64,000 nt of DNA, from NCBI GenBank assembly GCA_003164925.1, contig PLRV01000078.1:742-64741 (forward strand), written 5' to 3'. Shown here one piece after another: positions 18,501 through 25,253 of the stretch. Under the pieces are notes generated by a model. That model was not told where the DNA came from and did not search any database. It saw nothing but the letters and a program-made list of their open reading frames with translations. This DNA is from Caulobacteraceae bacterium. Its GTDB lineage: Bacteria; Pseudomonadota; Alphaproteobacteria; Caulobacterales; Caulobacteraceae. The position numbers and the translations under genes are program-made. Position 1 is the first letter of the stretch. Each line of letters opens with the position of its first letter.

Positions 18501-18698
18501 GATGGTGATATAGCGCTCCATCTCCTCGGCCGACTGGCCGGTGGATTGGGTGATCACCTGCACCAGAGGCGGGACCGGATCGGGATAGGCCTCGATGTTG
18601 AGCGCGACGAAGCCGACGACCCCGGCGACAAAGATCGCCACCAGGAACACCATCATGAGCGCCAGGTGACGCAGCGCGAAATTAATGACTCCGTTCAT
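15537..18698 (-). CDS. HME-RND efflux pump, CzcA/CusA family
   Basis: Inner-membrane proton-driven pump of 1053 residues with the twelve-helix RND layout: one helix at about residues 10-30 (LMMVFLVAIFVAGVVGFVAL) and two large periplasmic loops. The helix-4 motif AIDFGLVVDATVIMVEN is the form typical of the heavy-metal-efflux branch, with its conserved acidic residues. The periplasmic part contains VGGQAAGAVYEEGSDRNFPL, another CzcA-type block. The metal cannot be told from sequence; CusA-type methionine pairs were not confirmed. It lies 5 bp after its membrane-fusion partner. A GCCCA-TTT-TGGGC palindrome upstream of the operon suggests shared control with the porins next door. Confidence 0.92.
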   Translation of the reverse strand: MNGVINFALRHLALMMVFLVAIFVAGVVGFVALNIEAYPDPVPPLVQVITQSTGQSAEEMERYITIPIEIQMAGIPHVTSIRTTSLFGLSEVNVQFSYDFSYDEAEQRVINRLTQLGNLPNGAQPQLSPESPIGEIYRYRVVGPPGYSVTDLKTLQDWVLERRFKGVPGVIDVSGWGGKTKTFDVNIDQHKLVAYGLTLPQVINALNNSNLNVGGQTVNFGPQAAIVRGVGLIHNVDQIRDTMLTSANGTPVLLRDVATIKVGNLPRLGIAGQDLDNDVVEGVVLMHRGEKSTPTIKGVEAEVEKINSSGILPPGVHVEKIYDRSDLIGVTTHTVLHNMVEGMILIFIIQWLFLGNLRSALIVATTIPFALFFAILIMTLRGESANLLSVGAIDFGLVVDATVIMVENIFRHLAEASHQPSPITRRQGLMGKIATIREAALEVNKSIFFSAAIIITSFIPLFTLVGVEGHIFGPMAKTYAYAIIGGLLATFTIAPALSALLLPNQVSEVETFLVRHTRRLFQPVLDFALANRVLTLGGAALMFAITILAARGLGLEFLPHLEEGNFWIRASFPQSVSLEASDEAVNQIRQVMLRYPEVKTVVSQHGRPDDGTDSTGFFNAEFFVPLKPFDTWPSGMDKPKLTKELSDALANKFPGVDFNFSQNIEDNVEEAASGVKGENSVKIYGGDLDQLQNTANKIKDVMSTVPGITDLQVFNSLGQPTVQINVDRAKAGRYGLAPGDVNNTVAAAIGGQAAGAVYEEGSDRNFPLMVRMSPVYRQSLESIRNIPIGAPNPNGNGVIQIPLSQVADVKFTSGASFIYREAQQRYIPIKFSVRGRDLGGAVLDAQQQVAKKVVLPGGYRLEWVGELGQLQSALARLEVMIPISLLLIGLLLFINFSLLSDTLLAVSVIPMAAIGGILTLFITHTPLSISAVIGFIALFGISVMNGIIVVSAFNQNIEAGLERLEAIRRACETQLRPVLITCIAACVGLLPAAMSTGIGSQVQRPLALVVVGGSLLAPVLILVVLPVLLFMFSRRVAPYRPPETSGHFPGVGE

Positions 18699-18703
18699 GA
18701 TGG

Positions 18704-19921
18704 TCAGGCCCCTTGGGCCGCGCGGTCAATGAACAGCGAGCCGCTCGTCACGACGCGTTCTCCGGCTTGCAGCCCCGAGAGCACCTCGACTAAGCCATTT
18801 TCGGTGCGCCCAGCCTTGATCTGACGTAGCTCCAGCGCGCGTCCGTCATGAGCGACCCACACGCGGGCCGTGTCGCCTTCATAGATCACCGCCGCCTCCG
18901 GCACGCCGATCGCGCTGGTGGCGTCGGACGTCACCAGGGTAAAGCTGGCGAACATCTCCGGCTTCAATACGCCGCCCGGATTATCGATCTCGCCGCGCAC
19001 CGCCACCCTGTGCGTGACGGGATCGACCGTGGGCGAAACAAAATTGATTTTGGCGGTGAACACGCGATCAGGCAGCGCTTCGACGCGCACCTCGGCGGTC
19101 TGCCCTATCCTGGCGTTCGGCGCGTCGTCCTCCCGCAGATTCCCCAGCAGCCAGAGCATGGAGATATTGCTGACCACAAAGGCCGGATTGGCTCCGCCGT
19201 TGGTCACGCTGCCGATGTTCTGCCCGATGCCGATCGCCCTCTGGGTGATCACGCCGCCGATCGGCGCGCTGACGATCGTCTCGGCGCCCTTGGCCCCCGC
19301 GCCGTTTTCGAGCGCGGAAATCTGGGAGTCGCCCATGCCCAGCACATTCAGTCGTCCGCGCACCGCCGCCAGCGCCGCCTTGGCGTTGGCCAGGTCGGCG
19401 TCGGCCTGCTGCACGTCCTTCAGCGCGGCCCCGCTGGCCTTGATCAGTTCATGCTGGCGCTCATCGGCGGTGGTGGCGATTTTCAGCTGGGCCACGGCGG
19501 CGACCAGGTCCGACTGGGCCTGGACGAATTCAGTGGCCTGCACCGCGAAAAGAGGCTGGCCGGCTTTGACCGTGTCGCCGGCCTTGGCGAACACCTTGGT
19601 TACGCGGCCGGAAAATGGCGAGAAGACCTGTGTGGTGTGATCGTCGTCCGTCGCGATCTTGCCGTCCGTCACGGCCTGGGACCGAAAGCCCTGCGCCGAA
19701 ACGGTGTAGAATCTCAAGGTCGCCCACTGTTCGTCCGTGGCGACAAAGGTGCCGGCGGGCGGCGCCGCGGGCGCCGGGGGCGGCTTGGGCGCGAACAGCC
19801 CGACCAGCCAAGGGACGCCGAAGAACAGGGCCAGGACGACGAGCGCCGCCACGCCCAAGATCGCCCATTGGCGTTCCTTGGGCATGCCTTTTTGTGATCG
19901 GAAGCTGTGTGATTCAGACAT
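18704..19921 (-). CDS. RND membrane-fusion (periplasmic adaptor) protein, CzcB-like
   Basis: Adaptor linking the RND pump to the outer-membrane channel. After a short cytoplasmic N-terminus there is one membrane helix (ILGVAALVVLALFFGVPWLV) and a Pro/Ala linker. The barrel-sandwich/lipoyl half-motifs are VFSPFSGRVTKVFAKAGDTV and IVSAPIGGVITQRAIGIGQN, with a helical hairpin between them (QSDLVAAVAQLKIATTADER). No His-rich metal-binding N-terminus is seen, unlike some CzcB proteins. First gene of the operon; 405 residues is normal for the family. Confidence 0.9.
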   Translation of the reverse strand: MSESHSFRSQKGMPKERQWAILGVAALVVLALFFGVPWLVGLFAPKPPPAPAAPPAGTFVATDEQWATLRFYTVSAQGFRSQAVTDGKIATDDDHTTQVFSPFSGRVTKVFAKAGDTVKAGQPLFAVQATEFVQAQSDLVAAVAQLKIATTADERQHELIKASGAALKDVQQADADLANAKAALAAVRGRLNVLGMGDSQISALENGAGAKGAETIVSAPIGGVITQRAIGIGQNIGSVTNGGANPAFVVSNISMLWLLGNLREDDAPNARIGQTAEVRVEALPDRVFTAKINFVSPTVDPVTHRVAVRGEIDNPGGVLKPEMFASFTLVTSDATSAIGVPEAAVIYEGDTARVWVAHDGRALELRQIKAGRTENGLVEVLSGLQAGERVVTSGSLFIDRAAQGA

Positions 19922-20456
19922 GGGCTAAGATCCAGTACGGGCCAGTCAGGGACGTTGTTGGGCGAGCCGCCGGCCGCCGCAGCCGAGGCTGCGCATAAGG
20001 CCGCGCATATGTGCAGGATTTCGTCGCCCCGCCGATCGCCTACAGTTTACTCGACCCACGGTCATGGCCAGTGTCATTGATTGTCCCCGATTTTATGAGC
20101 CGAAGCCTGTCGAGTGCGTTGAACTCAAACGAGCGCCAGCTTCACCATCCAATTGACCTACAAGCCCATTTTGGGCCAGGCATTTTGTTTTTGCGGTGCG
20201 ATTGCGCCAAAACAGCCCACACCTTACTCATTCCGCATACTATTTAGGCAGATCGATCCTAGCCGGCGCCAGGCAAGCGCTCCAGATGCGATCACCGAGC
20301 GCGGCATAAAGGAATCATAAACACGGCTTTTTTGGGAGCGTCTGAAGATCGCTCATTCACGCTGGAAGCCTGCGCGAAAGCAGATGGCGTCACGCCGAAT
20401 AAACAGAAGTCGAACCGTCGAGCCCTAACCGTCCTGGGCGCGCGTCTGAAGCACAA
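19922..20456. other. Intergenic region between RND operon and porin 1
   Basis: About 535 bp with no supported gene. It holds operator site 2 and, at its porin end, runs into the porin 1 terminator. Short open frames here lack ribosome sites and family resemblance. Confidence 0.6.
20162..20178. promoter_or_regulatory. 17-bp inverted-repeat operator, site 2 (RND operon)
   Basis: AAGCCCA-TTT-TGGGCCA, with a perfect GCCCA/TGGGC core. It is centred about 250 bp upstream of the adaptor start at 19921. The nearest gene on the other side is only the 3' end of porin 1, so the site can only serve the RND operon or an unseen transcript. Confidence 0.65.
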
Positions 20457-20489
20457 GCGCCGTCCCTCCCGGATCGGGAAGGACGGCGC
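20457..20489 (-). terminator. Terminator-like hairpin after porin 1
   Basis: On the minus strand GCGCCGTCC pairs with GGACGGCGC, with an inner CCCG/CGGG, then TTGTGCTTC. It lies about 20 bp past the porin 1 stop. Confidence 0.7.
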
Positions 20490-20507
20490 CTTTAGCGTTG
20501 TACTAAA

Positions 20508-22400
20508 CTAGAAGTGCATGATGATGTCGCCCGACCAGATCAACTCGTGGGACGTGTTCGGAGCAATGCCGGCGTTGGCGTTGCCGTTGTAAGCGTCCTT
20601 GGAGGCCCAGTAGTAGACCACTTCGGGACGTATTTCGATCTGCGGGCCCACCCAGTGCTGCCAGCCGATACCGACGTCATAGTAGACGGCGTTGGTGCCG
20701 GTGCGCTGGCCTTCCTCGTCGTCATAGATTTCCGTCCGCAGCGAAATATTGTCCAGCGGATCGGGCTGGAAGCTGGTGTACTGGACGGCGCCGATGGACT
20801 GGGCCGTACAGGTGAGCACCGTGGAGCTCTTGCATTCCGCCGCGGCAGGCGCGTTGAACGGAAGGTACTGCGGCGAGAACGGCGTGCCGCCGGCGGCGAT
20901 GATGCCAGGCACCACGGGGTTGGTGAGGTTAGGCACCTTCAGCTGGTACTCGTCGTACATTTCGAACGAGGTGTGCCAGTTGTCCGCCCACTTGTGGTAG
21001 TAGGTAAACCCTTGCCACTGCAGGTTATTATAACCCCACACGCCGTTGTTGTGCGCATCCTCGCACGCCATGAAGGCGTTCTTGGCGTCGCTGGCTTCCC
21101 AACGCAGGCAGGACGTGATCGAGGGCTGGGCGCCGGGGTCCTTGAGGAAGGTCTTGCCGCCGTACAGGGGGTTGCCCGGATCTAGGTTGGGTTCCTTGAC
21201 GCCCAGGTTCCAAACCGTCGCCTCGGTGCCGACCGATATGCCGACCTGGAAGGTCCAGTTCTTGTTGATCAGCAGCGTAGTGGACAGGCCTTCGTTGGTG
21301 TAGTTGTCGAAGGTGTAGGTGATGGAGTGGGTGTACATATAGTTGTTGGGCGCAAGTTGGGCCTCAATGTCAGGCACCGATATATAGCGGCCTAGACGGA
21401 AGAACAGACCATCCAAAACCTTAGGAACGTAGAGTTCCAGGTACATCATGGGGAAGTCGTAACCCATGGGATGGTTGTCCTTGAGGAGCTGGTAGCTGGC
21501 CAGTCCATAGGACGTCGTGTAGCGATAGTTGGTGCCGTAGATCGCCGAGGCGCGGAAACCCCAGTCCACGTGATCGGTCTGAACCGTGTCGGGTGTCCGC
21601 TCGACGTACATCACCGCCTGGTCCAGGGTGATGGAGTTTGGGTTGTACAGATAGGCGGCCGGCGCGTTGCCGCCGCTCTTGACCTTGCTGGTGCTGAGGT
21701 TGCCGCCGTAATCGACCCAACCGTAGGCCTGGATGCCGGTGGCCGCCATGGCCTTGCCGATGAAGGTCGGCTCCAGCGCGACATCCAGCGGGCTGTCGTA
21801 GGAGGCGGTGCGGTTGGTGGCGATACCCGTGGCGCCCCCGTAGGGCCATTCGGTGAAGGGATAGGGCGGCGAGGTCACCGGCGCCGGCGGAAAGTCCTTG
21901 CGGCGCGAATCGGGGGCGCCCGGTGTCGGCGGCGGGCCGGCCTGATCCCATTCCAGCTTATAGTAGTTGACCAGGCGGGTGAAAAAGTTGGTGCCCAGCT
22001 TGGCGTCCCAGTTGGGATCCGGCGTCACATAGGGTGACGGCGAGGCCGCAGGGGCCGGGGTGTTGTCGGCCAGTTGCAGCATCGGCGCCTTGGCGATGGC
22101 GCTGACCGTATCATTGGCCGGAGCGCCGGCGTCCGTCGCCGTGGCCGCGCCCATCGCCGCCGGCACAGGCGCGGTCGGCGCGCTCAGGTCGGCAAGAAGG
22201 ATCACGCCCGAGGAAGACGACGCCGGGGCGGCGACCTGCTCGGCAAATGCATTGGACGTGGCCAGAACGCCGAAGCCCACCACGCTGGCCAGCAAAAACG
22301 TCTTGAACACTCTGGACCGCTCTTGTCCACGGCCATCGCCGCGAGCAACTCCGTTTGGATAAACGGATGCAAACGCCTGCGTATTATTTATTTCTGACAT
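20508..22400 (-). CDS. Outer-membrane beta-barrel porin (BBP2/OmpL-like), paralogue 1
   Basis: A 630-residue outer-membrane barrel. The signal peptide (FKTFLLASVVGFGVLATSNA, ending AFA) is followed by an Ala/Pro-rich periplasmic linker to about residue 120. Barrel landmarks shared with the two neighbouring paralogues include AYGWVDYGGNLS, YVERTPDTVQTDHVDWGFRA, GRYISVPDIEAQLAPNNYMY and FLKDPGAQPSI, and the protein ends in Phe. The family is the putative beta-barrel porin-2 group; its solute is not known. SD-like AGGGGAAT precedes the ATG by about 7 nt. Upstream at 22.6-22.75 kb lie three copies of the 17-bp inverted repeat. It is the first of three tandem, same-strand copies with separate promoters. 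Confidence 0.88.
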   Translation of the reverse strand: MSEINNTQAFASVYPNGVARGDGRGQERSRVFKTFLLASVVGFGVLATSNAFAEQVAAPASSSSGVILLADLSAPTAPVPAAMGAATATDAGAPANDTVSAIAKAPMLQLADNTPAPAASPSPYVTPDPNWDAKLGTNFFTRLVNYYKLEWDQAGPPPTPGAPDSRRKDFPPAPVTSPPYPFTEWPYGGATGIATNRTASYDSPLDVALEPTFIGKAMAATGIQAYGWVDYGGNLSTSKVKSGGNAPAAYLYNPNSITLDQAVMYVERTPDTVQTDHVDWGFRASAIYGTNYRYTTSYGLASYQLLKDNHPMGYDFPMMYLELYVPKVLDGLFFRLGRYISVPDIEAQLAPNNYMYTHSITYTFDNYTNEGLSTTLLINKNWTFQVGISVGTEATVWNLGVKEPNLDPGNPLYGGKTFLKDPGAQPSITSCLRWEASDAKNAFMACEDAHNNGVWGYNNLQWQGFTYYHKWADNWHTSFEMYDEYQLKVPNLTNPVVPGIIAAGGTPFSPQYLPFNAPAAAECKSSTVLTCTAQSIGAVQYTSFQPDPLDNISLRTEIYDDEEGQRTGTNAVYYDVGIGWQHWVGPQIEIRPEVVYYWASKDAYNGNANAGIAPNTSHELIWSGDIIMHF

Positions 22401-22608
22401 CCTCTATATTCCCCTTTGCTTTTCGCTTTTTTAGAAGCGACCCGCCCAAACTTATTACGACTGCCGTGAGGTTTAATCACAACACCGGCCCTGGGGTCGC
22501 AGATTGCTCCTGTATGTTCCAGGCGACCCCGCCAAAATGACCGATCATTTCCATATTCGCTTCTTTTGGCGTCATTTGCGGCATTATCTGCCGTTTTTTA
22601 TGTCTACA

Positions 22609-22625
22609 AACCCATATTGGTATTA
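22609..22625. promoter_or_regulatory. 17-bp inverted-repeat operator, site 3a (porin 1)
   Basis: AAACCCA-TAT-TGGTATT; the left arm is perfect and the right arm partly degenerate. It is centred 217 bp before the porin 1 start. Confidence 0.55.
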
Positions 22626-22708
22626 TTTTCCCCATATGCGGCGCCGAGATAGCGGCCTTGCCTAGGGGGAATCTATCAGTATTTTTGCGGTATCTTGGTC
22701 GCCGCAGT

Positions 22709-22725
22709 TCACCATATTGGTGTTT
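22709..22725. promoter_or_regulatory. 17-bp inverted-repeat operator, site 3b (porin 1)
   Basis: TTCACCA-TAT-TGGTGTT with a perfect CACCA/TGGTG core. Its centre is exactly 20 bp from the centre of site 3c, two helical turns. Confidence 0.6.
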
Positions 22726-22728
22726 AAA

Positions 22729-22745
22729 AACCCATTTTGGGTTTG
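22729..22745. promoter_or_regulatory. 17-bp inverted-repeat operator, site 3c (porin 1), perfect copy
   Basis: AAACCCA-TTT-TGGGTTT: both 7-bp arms pair perfectly around a 3-nt spacer. This is the cleanest copy in the window, about 337 bp upstream of porin 1. Confidence 0.75.
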
Positions 22746-22934
22746 TGTGGCGGCAATACTTGGGCTGGATGCAGCGCGTACGCTCCGGGCGTGGAGCCGC
22801 GATTTTGGCGCTAAAGCGCCATATTGCCTAAGTTATTAGCTTACCATCCTGGGGCTCAACGGCGGCGTGGGCGGGCCGCCCAATCGCGGCCTGGACACTG
22901 CAAACCGGGCCCTGCCATCCCAATTGACCGCCAT

Positions 22935-22964
22935 CCTCGGAAAATGCGGAGCATTTGTCCGAGG
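22935..22964. repeat. Extragenic palindrome with CCTCGG/CCGAGG ends, copy 1
   Basis: CCTCGG and CCGAGG pair, with inner AAATGC/GCATTT and a GGA loop, giving a near-perfect hairpin of about 13 bp. Similar palindromes are frequent between genes in many alphaproteobacteria (general knowledge). Confidence 0.6.
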
Positions 22965-23041
22965 CCCCAGCAGAAATGCGCTTGACGCTACGATGGACGC
23001 GCTGCGCGAAGGGCTTGTCATCAAAGGTCGAGCGGCTGGGT

Positions 23042-23072
23042 CCTCGGGCTCGACTTACAGTCGCCCCGAGGA
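23042..23072. repeat. Extragenic palindrome with CCTCGG/CCGAGG ends, copy 2
   Basis: CCTCGGG pairs with CCCGAGG across a 17-nt centre that holds a further CGAC/GTCG pair. It is flanked by GATGACGA, often seen beside this kind of repeat. It may act as the 3' end of the porin 2 transcript, but there is no T-run. Confidence 0.5.
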
Positions 23073-23126
23073 TGACGATCTCGTTGAACGATATAGAGTT
23101 TTTGACGGGCCGATTGAGCCCACACC

Positions 23127-24872
23127 CTAGAAGTGCCAGATGATGTCGCCAGCCCACACCGTTTGCTGCCTCTTGTCCGGGGAGATTCCCAGATAGGGAT
23201 TGCCGTCGAAAGCGGGCTTGGTCGACCAGTAGTATGAGACCTCCGGGCGCAGCTCCACCTGGGCGCCCAGCCAGTGCTGCCAGCCTATGCCGACGTCGTA
23301 ATAGATCGTCGCCGTGCCTGTGCGCTGCCCTTCCTCGTCGTCGTAGTACTCGGCGCGAAACGACAGGTTGTCCAAAGGACCCGGCTGATAGTTCAGATAG
23401 GTCAGAGCCGACTGGGACACGGCCGAGCAATCCAGCGCATTGGGATTTTTGCACTGGGCCGCGTTCGGCGCGTTGAATGGAATATATTGCGGAGAAAACG
23501 GCGTTCCACCGTTGGTGATATAACCCGAGACGGCGGGATTCAGGCTGTTTGGAACATTGTTCTGGTGCTCGTTGTAGATTTCAACGGCGATATGCCAATG
23601 ATCGTTCCATTTATGATAATAGGTAACGCCATACCACTGGAGGTTATTGTACCCGAAAGTACCTTTGTTGATCCCGTTGCCGCAGATGTACAGATTGTCC
23701 TTGGCTGAGTCGCTCTCATAGCGGGCGCAGGCCGTGACGGTCGGCTGGGCGCCGGGATCCTTCAGGAAGGTCTTGTTGGGGTAGAGCGGATTGGGATCGA
23801 GGTTGGGCAGGGTCGCGTTGACGTTCCAGATCGCCGCCTCCGTCCCGTCGCTGACCCCGAGCTGGAGGATAACGTTCTTGGTCGCCTGAAGCGTCGCCTG
23901 CACGCCTTCGTTGGTATAGTTGTCCAGCGTATAGGTAATGGAATGGGTATACATGTAGTTGTTCGGCGCGAGCTGCGCCTCGATATCCGGCAAGGAAATG
24001 TATCGGCCCACCCGCACGATCAGGCCCTGGGCGACATTGGGAATGAAAGCTTCCGCATAGACCATGGGAAAATCGTAACCCATGCCCGCGTTGTTCTTCA
24101 GTAGCTGGTAGCTGGCGATGCCATAGGCGGTCGTGTAGCGATAGTTGGTGCCGTAGATGGCCGAAAGCCTGAAACCCCAATCGATATGATCGGTTTGCAC
24201 GGTGTCAGGAGTCCGCTCGACATAGAGCACCGCCTGGTCAAGCGAGATCGCGTTGGGCTGGAAGTCGTAGGCAGCCGGTGAATTCCCGTATTTGTTCTTG
24301 CTCGAACTGAGGTTGCCGCCGTAGTCGACCCAGCCGTAGGCTTGCAGACCGGTCGCGCTCATGAATTTGCCGACGCCGGTGTTGGCGATCGCCACCATCA
24401 GGGGGCTGTCCACCGAAGCCGTGCGATTGGTGCCCAGATTGGTCGTCCCGCCATAAGGCCATTCGGTGAACGGCATGGGCGGGGAGTTTTCGGGCTGGGG
24501 CGGCACATTGGCCCGGCGCGAGGTCGGCGCATTGGGGTCGGCCGGCGGGCCGACTTGGCCCCACTCCAGTTTGTAGTAGTTGGCCAGACGCTCCAGCACG
24601 CCGGAGCCTAGCTTGTCGCTCCAGGTGACTGAAGCCGCCGCGGTCGGCGCCGGGGCGGCCGGCGTATTATCGGCCAGTTGCACGGCCGGGGCATTAGCGA
24701 CGGCCGCGCCCCCATCCTGGGGCTGTCCCGCATCGAGCGATCCGGCGAAAGCTTGCGCGCCCGACAGGCCGGCGACACCCACCACACTCGCCAACAGACA
24801 GGCCTTGAATCGGCGAGCCCCTCGCTCCCCGAATCGCTGAGCCCAAGCCGAGCAAGTTTCACCGTTGTTCAT
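23127..24872 (-). CDS. Outer-membrane beta-barrel porin (BBP2/OmpL-like), paralogue 2
   Basis: A 581-residue paralogue of porins 1 and 3. The start ATG at 24872 gives MNNGETCSAWAQRFGERGAR, then a signal peptide (FKACLLASVVGVAGLSGAQA, ending AFA). The open frame runs 28 codons further upstream with Arg-rich sequence unlike a leader. Barrel landmarks are GLQAYGWVDYGGNLSSSK, YVERTPDTVQTDHIDWGFRL, GRYISLPDIEAQLAPNNYMY and the C-terminal WAGDIIWHF. Its extracellular-loop-like segments differ most from its neighbours. One operator copy lies about 208 bp upstream. Solute not known. Confidence 0.88.
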   Translation of the reverse strand: MNNGETCSAWAQRFGERGARRFKACLLASVVGVAGLSGAQAFAGSLDAGQPQDGGAAVANAPAVQLADNTPAAPAPTAAASVTWSDKLGSGVLERLANYYKLEWGQVGPPADPNAPTSRRANVPPQPENSPPMPFTEWPYGGTTNLGTNRTASVDSPLMVAIANTGVGKFMSATGLQAYGWVDYGGNLSSSKNKYGNSPAAYDFQPNAISLDQAVLYVERTPDTVQTDHIDWGFRLSAIYGTNYRYTTAYGIASYQLLKNNAGMGYDFPMVYAEAFIPNVAQGLIVRVGRYISLPDIEAQLAPNNYMYTHSITYTLDNYTNEGVQATLQATKNVILQLGVSDGTEAAIWNVNATLPNLDPNPLYPNKTFLKDPGAQPTVTACARYESDSAKDNLYICGNGINKGTFGYNNLQWYGVTYYHKWNDHWHIAVEIYNEHQNNVPNSLNPAVSGYITNGGTPFSPQYIPFNAPNAAQCKNPNALDCSAVSQSALTYLNYQPGPLDNLSFRAEYYDDEEGQRTGTATIYYDVGIGWQHWLGAQVELRPEVSYYWSTKPAFDGNPYLGISPDKRQQTVWAGDIIWHF

Positions 24873-25071
24873 TCCCAATATCCCCTCTGTTTCGCGAAAC
24901 GCGACGAGCCGCCGTGCGCGCGATCCGAGTCTGAGCGCGCTTCGACGGGGGGCCACGGGGTGCAGGGGGATGCGGTTCAGTCACTCATGGCGACGAACCG
25001 GACGGTCAGTTTTGAGATTTTAGCTGCATACGGGGGCAGCTTCAGACAGCTTAGCCAATTTATGTGGCGAT

Positions 25072-25088
25072 TTGCCCATTTTGGGCGT
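25072..25088. promoter_or_regulatory. 17-bp inverted-repeat operator, site 4 (porin 2)
   Basis: TTGCCCA-TTT-TGGGCGT with a perfect GCCCA/TGGGC core, centred 208 bp before the porin 2 start. That is close to the 217 bp of site 3a from porin 1. Confidence 0.65.
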
Positions 25089-25201
25089 GTTTTCTCGTTT
25101 TCGCATTTTTGATGCGATTTTTGGGGATCGGCAAATCGAGGACCGAACCGTTCGACGAGGCGAGAATAAAGGGGTGAATCAAGCCTCGCCGAACGGCCGG
25201 C

Positions 25202-25236
25202 AAAAGAACATCGCCGGGGCGCAAGCCCCAGCGATG
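25202..25236 (-). terminator. Rho-independent terminator after porin 3
   Basis: On the minus strand CATCGC(T)GGGGC pairs with GCCCC(G)GCGATG around TTGC, followed by TTCTTTT. It sits just past the porin 3 stop and insulates it from porin 2. Confidence 0.85.
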
Positions 25237-25253
25237 CTTAAGCTAACTCCAGA

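Larger units (their letters stand above)
22401..23126. other. Long porin 1 upstream region
   Basis: About 726 bp without a supported gene. The half near porin 1 is AT-rich and holds operator sites 3a-3c plus a degenerate GCGCCA-TAT-TGCC near 22823. The other half is GC-rich and holds two palindromic repeats with CCTCGG/CCGAGG ends. Confidence 0.65.

Noticed and set aside
22828-23454. Short frames in the porin 1 to porin 2 gap
   Set aside because: They run over palindromic repeats and antisense to porin 2 and have no ribosome site.
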